DNA from: Candidatus Mnemosynella bozhongmuii
GTDB taxonomy: Archaea > Halobacteriota > Archaeoglobi > Mnemosynellales > Mnemosynellaceae
Length of the DNA: 10,483 bases
Direction of reading: 5' to 3'
NCBI GenBank assembly: GCA_014361165.1
Contig: JACIWD010000063.1
Span: 1 to 10,483 of the forward strand
Under the pieces are notes generated by a model. It worked only from the letters and a program-made list of their open reading frames with translations, made no database searches and was not told the origin of the DNA. This document shows positions 6,663-10,483 of the stretch, one piece after another; position 1 is the stretch's first letter, and the number at the start of each line of letters is the position of its first letter. The translations under genes were made by a program, and so were the position numbers.

Positions 6663-7949
6663 TTACGGGGTAACTCTCCTCCGATCTCTCGGGAAGAGAA
6701 CCGCCTCCCTTATGTTCTCAAGCTCAAGCATTGTCATGAGGAGCCTTTCTGCACCGAGACCCCAGCCAGCGTGAGGAGGCATACCATAGCGGAAGGCCTC
6801 TATGTAGAATTCAAAGCTCTCCGGATTCAGACCGTGTGCCTTGATTCTCTCAACGAGAAGGTCGGGAAGATGAATTCTCTGTGCTCCTGAGGCCAGCTCC
6901 ATCCTCGGGTGCATGAGATCGAACGAGTGAGAGACTTTTGGATCGTCCTTGCAGGGCATCACGTAGAATGGCTTTGCATCTGTCGGCCATCTGGTGATGA
7001 AGTAATGAGCTCCAATGTGCTCTCCGATTTTCTTCTCATCCTGAGTTGAGAGGTCTTCTCCCCATTCAATTCCTGCTATCTCAACCGCTTCATCATATGT
7101 TATCCTCTCGAAGGGAACCTCTGGAATATCAAGCGAAATCCCCAGAATTCCGAGCTCTTTCTCGCAGTTCTCCTGCACGTCAAGATAAACTCTCTGAATC
7201 AGTCTTTCGAGAATCCCCATCACATCCTCATCGGTTGCAAAGGAGCACTCTATGTCAATCGAGGTGACCTCGTTCAGATGTCTTGTCGTGTCGTGCTCTT
7301 CAGCTCTGAAAATCGGACCTATTTCGAAAACCCTGTCAAGCCCGGTTGCCATCATCATCTGCTTATAAAGCTGCGGACTCTGATTGAGGAATGCCTCTCT
7401 CTCGAAATACGAGATTGGAAATAGCGCGGTTCCTCCTTCTGTTGCGGTTGCCACAATTTTGGGTGTCGTTATCTCGAAGAAACCTTCTGAGGAGAGGAAT
7501 CTTCTGACTGACTGCATCACATGGTGGCGAACTCTGAAAATTGCCTGAACCTTCGGTCTTCTCAGATCTATGAATCTCGCATCTAATCTGGTGTCGAGCT
7601 CGGCAGGAACCCTGTCAGTTGGATCGAGCGGAAGAGGTGTTGCGGCTCTGTTCAGAACCTCTATCCTCTCGGGAAGAATCTCGAACCCGTTGGGTGCCTT
7701 TCCCTCTTTTTTCACCTTTCCGAGAACCGAGATCACGCTCTCTCTGCTCAGGCTTCTTGCAACCTTCATGAGCTCCTCTCCGAGAGCTCTCGGGATGGTG
7801 ATCTGGAGGATTCCCTCACGATCTCTCAGAACTATGAAAACTATTCCTCCGAGGTCTCTTATCTCATGAACCCATCCCGCAACCCTTACAGTTTCTCCGT
7901 CCATCTCGGGAGATATCTCATTCGAGTAATGTGTTCTCCAAACCATCAT
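6663..7949 (-). CDS. aspS: aspartyl-tRNA synthetase, archaeal type, probably non-discriminating (Asp/Asn)
   Basis: A 428-residue class IIb aminoacyl-tRNA synthetase of archaeal length, lacking the large insertion of bacterial AspRS. The N-terminal OB-fold anticodon domain (about 1-105) contains VAGWVHEIRDLGG. The catalytic core has QSPQLYKQ (190-197), motif 2 FEIGPIFRAEEHDTTRH (208-224, Arg215) and motif 3 GWGLGAERL (395-403, Arg402). His28 and Pro86 fall where the discriminating Thermococcus enzyme has Trp26 and Lys85; His/Pro is the pattern known for non-discriminating enzymes, which also charge tRNA(Asn) with Asp for later amidation. The first ATG (7947-7949) overlaps the hisD stop in ATGA; a second ATG follows at once (7944-7946), and Shine-Dalgarno GGAGGT (7954-7959) could serve either. 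Probably the last gene of the upstream operon, with the smc TATA box immediately after its stop. Confidence 0.97.
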   Translation of the reverse strand: MMVWRTHYSNEISPEMDGETVRVAGWVHEIRDLGGIVFIVLRDREGILQITIPRALGEELMKVARSLSRESVISVLGKVKKEGKAPNGFEILPERIEVLNRAATPLPLDPTDRVPAELDTRLDARFIDLRRPKVQAIFRVRHHVMQSVRRFLSSEGFFEITTPKIVATATEGGTALFPISYFEREAFLNQSPQLYKQMMMATGLDRVFEIGPIFRAEEHDTTRHLNEVTSIDIECSFATDEDVMGILERLIQRVYLDVQENCEKELGILGISLDIPEVPFERITYDEAVEIAGIEWGEDLSTQDEKKIGEHIGAHYFITRWPTDAKPFYVMPCKDDPKVSHSFDLMHPRMELASGAQRIHLPDLLVERIKAHGLNPESFEFYIEAFRYGMPPHAGWGLGAERLLMTMLELENIREAVLFPRDRRRVTP

Positions 7950-9220
7950 TCAAACCTCCATTTTACTGATTTTGCGTGTTCGTAAAGCCCTTCAGCTTCC
8001 GCAAGTTTGATTACTGCATCCTTCATGTTCCTCAATCCTTCCTCCGTGATGTGCTGAACCGAGATCCTCTTTATGAAGTGCTCAACATTGAGCCCGCTGT
8101 AAATCCTTGAAGCTCCGTTTGTCGGGAGAACATGATTTGCACCGCTGCAGTAATCTCCTGAGGCCACCGGAGAGAAATCTCCGAGGAAGACCGCTCCTGC
8201 ATTCTCAACTTTCTCAAGATCTTCAAGAGGGTCAGAGGTCATCAGCACAAGATGCTCTGGAGCGTAATCATTTATGAAATTTATCGCCTCATCTTTCGAG
8301 GAGTAAAGAAGTATCAGCGAATTCTTCAGAGATTCAGAGAGAATCTCACTCCTCGGTGAGCCCCTTGCTTCGCTCTCGACAATTTCCCTTACGGTCTCCG
8401 CCATCCTCTCGGAGTTCAGAAGAGCTATGCTCTGAGCCATCGGATCGTGCTCTGCCTGAGAAAGAATTTCCGATGCTACGAGCCTCGGCGATGAGCTCTC
8501 ATCTGCGAGAATCAGAACTTCAGATGGTCCTGCCGGAAAGTCTATCTCACATTTCCCTCTGACAAGAATCTTCGCAGCGGTAACATAGATGTTTCCCGGC
8601 CCAACTATCTTATCAACCTCTCTGACGCTCTCTGTCCCGTAAGCCATCGCAGCTATTGCTTGGGCGCCTCCAACCCTGTAAATCTCGTCCACTCCGGCTA
8701 TGTCTGCTGCCACAAGCGTGAGCGGATGAATGGTTCCATCTCTCGATGGAGGTGTGCACATCACGATATTCCTGACACCGGCGACCGAGGCAGGAACCGC
8801 GTTCATGAGAACCGAGGAAGGATACGCAGCTCTCCCTCCGGGAACATAAATTCCAACTGTTCTGAGAGGAGATATTTTCTGCCCGACAAAGATTCCTTTT
8901 CTTATCTCCTCGAACCAGATTTTCGGAGGCATCTGTTTTTTGTGAAACGCATATATGTTGTCGTGAGCATAATAAATGGCGTTGAGGAGCTCTTCGTCAA
9001 TGCTCTCATAAGCATTCTCTATTTCCTCCTCTTTGACCGAAATTGAGGAGATTTTAACACCGTCAAAAATCTCGGTGTATCTGAGAAGGGCCTCATCTCC
9101 GTTCTCAGCAACATCCTCGACAATAGGTCTGACCTTCTCGATGTATTCCTCAAACTCAAGCTCTCTGTTCAAAACTTCGGAATATTTTTCCCTTTCCTCA
9201 ATCCTGAAGATCCTCATCAT
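7946..9220 (-). CDS. hisD: histidinol dehydrogenase
   Basis: A 424-residue cytosolic zinc enzyme catalysing the last two oxidations of histidine biosynthesis, L-histidinol to L-histidine with two NAD+. Key positions are all present: the zinc ligands Gln255 and His258 in SQAEHDP, Asp356 in SGDYCSGANH and His415 in LYEHAKS; the catalytic Glu322-His323 in YAPEHLVLM; and the NAD-binding region VGPGNIYVTAAK (206-217). The length is normal and nothing looks damaged. It starts with ATG (9218-9220), overlapping the stop of the upstream ligase gene in ATGA, with Shine-Dalgarno AAGGAG at 9229-9234 eight nt upstream; a second ATG follows directly. It overlaps aspS by 4 bp downstream. No other his gene is in the window, so hisD here is detached from any his cluster and appears co-transcribed with CoA and tRNA-charging genes. 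Confidence 0.97.
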   Translation of the reverse strand: MMRIFRIEEREKYSEVLNRELEFEEYIEKVRPIVEDVAENGDEALLRYTEIFDGVKISSISVKEEEIENAYESIDEELLNAIYYAHDNIYAFHKKQMPPKIWFEEIRKGIFVGQKISPLRTVGIYVPGGRAAYPSSVLMNAVPASVAGVRNIVMCTPPSRDGTIHPLTLVAADIAGVDEIYRVGGAQAIAAMAYGTESVREVDKIVGPGNIYVTAAKILVRGKCEIDFPAGPSEVLILADESSSPRLVASEILSQAEHDPMAQSIALLNSERMAETVREIVESEARGSPRSEILSESLKNSLILLYSSKDEAINFINDYAPEHLVLMTSDPLEDLEKVENAGAVFLGDFSPVASGDYCSGANHVLPTNGASRIYSGLNVEHFIKRISVQHITEEGLRNMKDAVIKLAEAEGLYEHAKSVKWRFE

Positions 9221-9966
9221 CCTTCCAGCTCCTTCTCAAGATTTAAAATAATCTCCCTTATTGCTCTTCTGAGGTTCTCTCTGTTGTCAAAATTCCTCTT
9301 TATCTCGAGAAGTCTCTCTGCACTCCACTCTTTCATCTCCTCTGCCATCTCAATCATCCTCGGAATTGCCCTCATGACATTATCAACAATGCTGATTGTG
9401 GCCTTTCTCGAAGTCCTTGAAAGAGGATTCAAGTCAATTGCGATGACCTCTTTTTTCATCCCTACAAGAGCCTCGCAGCGATCACCGTCTTCAAGAGGCA
9501 CAAGAACCGCATCAGCGGAGAATATTCCATCCGAATCACACTTCGCTCTCTCGTGCTCAAGACCCGGGATTCTTGTGTCTGCCTTCAATCCGAGAACTCT
9601 TTTTGCACCGTGCCTCCTGAGGTGCTCGGCAATTTTTCTGACCCTCTCCTCAGTTCTGTGGAAGAGATTGACCTCAAGAGGTGCTCCGAGAATCTCGGAG
9701 AGCCTCGAAATCTCGGAGGGAACGAGTGCTGCGGTGTTTCCGTTCACAGAAATTACCGGATTTGATGCAAGAAGAAGTGCTGCAACAGCTGCTCTCTCCG
9801 CCTCGATTGCGGATGGAAGAGATTTCTCTCCCATCAGATAATCGAAGGCTTCACCTCTTCCATGAGCTATCAATCCTTCAAGAACCACTATTCCCTCGCG
9901 AACGGCCTCAACAAGCCTCTCTCTCGTCATCAGAGACTCATATCTTGGATGAGATTTCGGAATCAT
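9217..9966 (-). CDS. 4-phosphopantoate-beta-alanine ligase (archaeal phosphopantothenate synthetase)
   Basis: A 249-residue protein that I recognise as the archaeal phosphopantothenate synthetase family (formerly DUF137), which joins 4-phosphopantoate and beta-alanine using ATP, replacing the bacterial pantothenate synthetase step in CoA biosynthesis. Conserved blocks: IPKSHPRYESL at the N-terminus, GLIAHGRGEAFDYL (31-44), VISVNGNTAALVP (71-83), NLFHRTEERVRKIAE (100-114), PGLEHERAK (134-142), VPLEDGDRCEAL (156-167), DLNPLSRTSRK (178-188) and VDNVMRAIPR (194-203). Start ATG (9964-9966) has Shine-Dalgarno GGGAGG at 9974-9979, and the opening matches the family. It overlaps the upstream pantoate kinase by 29 bp, whose product is its substrate, and overlaps hisD by 4 bp. 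Confidence 0.95.
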   Translation of the reverse strand: MIPKSHPRYESLMTRERLVEAVREGIVVLEGLIAHGRGEAFDYLMGEKSLPSAIEAERAAVAALLLASNPVISVNGNTAALVPSEISRLSEILGAPLEVNLFHRTEERVRKIAEHLRRHGAKRVLGLKADTRIPGLEHERAKCDSDGIFSADAVLVPLEDGDRCEALVGMKKEVIAIDLNPLSRTSRKATISIVDNVMRAIPRMIEMAEEMKEWSAERLLEIKRNFDNRENLRRAIREIILNLEKELEG

Positions 9967-10483
9967 GGACTATCCTCCCGGGAGTGTTTGTGATTTTTGA
10001 GCTGAAAACTTCTCCATACTCTCTCAGGTCATTTCCATTTATCTGGAAAATCGTTCTCCCTATCATTGCAACTCCTGCCATCCCTCCCTTTCTCAGGATT
10101 TCCCCGACAATTTCAATGAGTTCATCATCAACGATCCCGGTTTCTCTGGCGAAGAGATATGAGAGGGAGATGAATGACCTCAGAGTTTTCTCTCGCATAA
10201 ATCTCCTGAGACACTCGCTTCCAATTTCATTTACTTTTCTCAAAATCTCCTCATCCTGAAGAATGTTTTCCGTCCTCTTTTCTCCGAGGAACAGAAGATT
10301 CACGGGAAGCTCGGGAACGGGAAGTCTGTCTGCAATCCCTATTCCGGGTGCCCCGGGTTTCCTTCTTATGACAACTCCTCCCGTGCTCTCCGCGATTACA
10401 TCTCCCAGTCCTGTTTTGCTGATGACTTCCGCAATATGGGCTCTCTCCCCCGCCTCAAAATAGCTCAAATTCATATTTCTGAG
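9938..10483 (-). CDS. pantoate kinase (archaeal GHMP-family kinase), 5' end outside window
   Basis: The frame stays open to the right edge (the edge codons read Leu-Arg-Asn before the first in-window Met at 10472-10474), so this is the C-terminal 181 residues of a protein that is normally about 290-300 residues; the Met is internal. AHIAEVISKTGLGDVIAESTGG followed by RRKPGAPGIG matches archaeal pantoate kinase, a GHMP-superfamily enzyme that phosphorylates pantoate to 4-phosphopantoate. The N-terminal substrate region and the GHMP ATP-binding glycine-rich loop are off the window, so those motifs cannot be checked. The gene immediately downstream uses its product, a pairing typical of archaea, which strengthens the call. 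The tail (ending SEISSKI) overlaps the ligase start by 29 bp in another frame. Confidence 0.9.
   Translation of the reverse strand, partial: LRNMNLSYFEAGERAHIAEVISKTGLGDVIAESTGGVVIRRKPGAPGIGIADRLPVPELPVNLLFLGEKRTENILQDEEILRKVNEIGSECLRRFMREKTLRSFISLSYLFARETGIVDDELIEIVGEILRKGGMAGVAMIGRTIFQINGNDLREYGEVFSSKITNTPGRIVHDSEISSKI

Noticed and set aside
9284..10259. Long plus-strand frames (185 and 192 codons) opposite the phosphopantothenate synthetase and pantoate kinase genes
   Set aside because: Ser- and Arg-rich translations typical of antisense shadows; the minus-strand frames match known families throughout.
1..10483. tRNA genes, CRISPR arrays, transposases or integration sites
   Set aside because: No repeat-spacer pattern, cloverleaf-type sequence or transposase-like protein was seen by eye, and there is no non-coding space larger than 49 bp to hold them.

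Overview
The window reads as part of a euryarchaeal chromosome, most likely a thermophile near the Archaeoglobales; this placement is an inference from protein character and codon habit (frequent AGA/AGG and ATA codons, purine-rich coding strands), not a search. Archaeal markers are a pantoate kinase / phosphopantothenate synthetase pair (the archaeal CoA route), an archaeal-type AspRS, TATA-box and GGAGGTGA-type signals, and an SMC-ScpA-ScpB condensin operon. The DNA is almost completely coding: the longest non-coding gap is 49 bp.

Layout, left to right. Positions 1-954 (minus) hold an M20-family metallopeptidase that runs off the left edge. It is divergent from a GNAT acetyltransferase at 968-1465 (plus, the only plus-strand gene). 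That gene converges on, and overlaps by 16 bp, a long minus-strand block that fills the rest of the window. In the order of transcription (right to left) the block is: pantoate kinase (cut by the right edge), 4-phosphopantoate-beta-alanine ligase, histidinol dehydrogenase, aspartyl-tRNA synthetase, then a 49-bp gap with a good TATA box, then smc, scpA and scpB. Neighbouring genes in the upstream four overlap by 29, 4 and 4 bp, which suggests one translationally coupled transcript; smc-scpA-scpB is packed just as tightly.

The most notable content is in the condensin operon. SMC carries a 162-residue mini-intein with no homing-endonuclease domain, inserted inside the Walker A P-loop between Lys and Ser, so that ATP binding should require protein splicing. 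The next gene, scpA, has family-like N-terminal sequence that extends upstream of its first conventional start codon to an ATT codon overlapping the smc stop, preceded by an almost perfect Shine-Dalgarno sequence; this points to AUU initiation. ScpA and ScpB lie in the same reading frame, separated by one stop codon and one further codon. AspRS has His and Pro at the two anticodon-domain positions that mark non-discriminating enzymes, suggesting indirect Asn-tRNA formation in this organism.

I saw no tRNA, rRNA, CRISPR array, insertion sequence or defence system. Apart from the intein, the genes are ordinary housekeeping genes.
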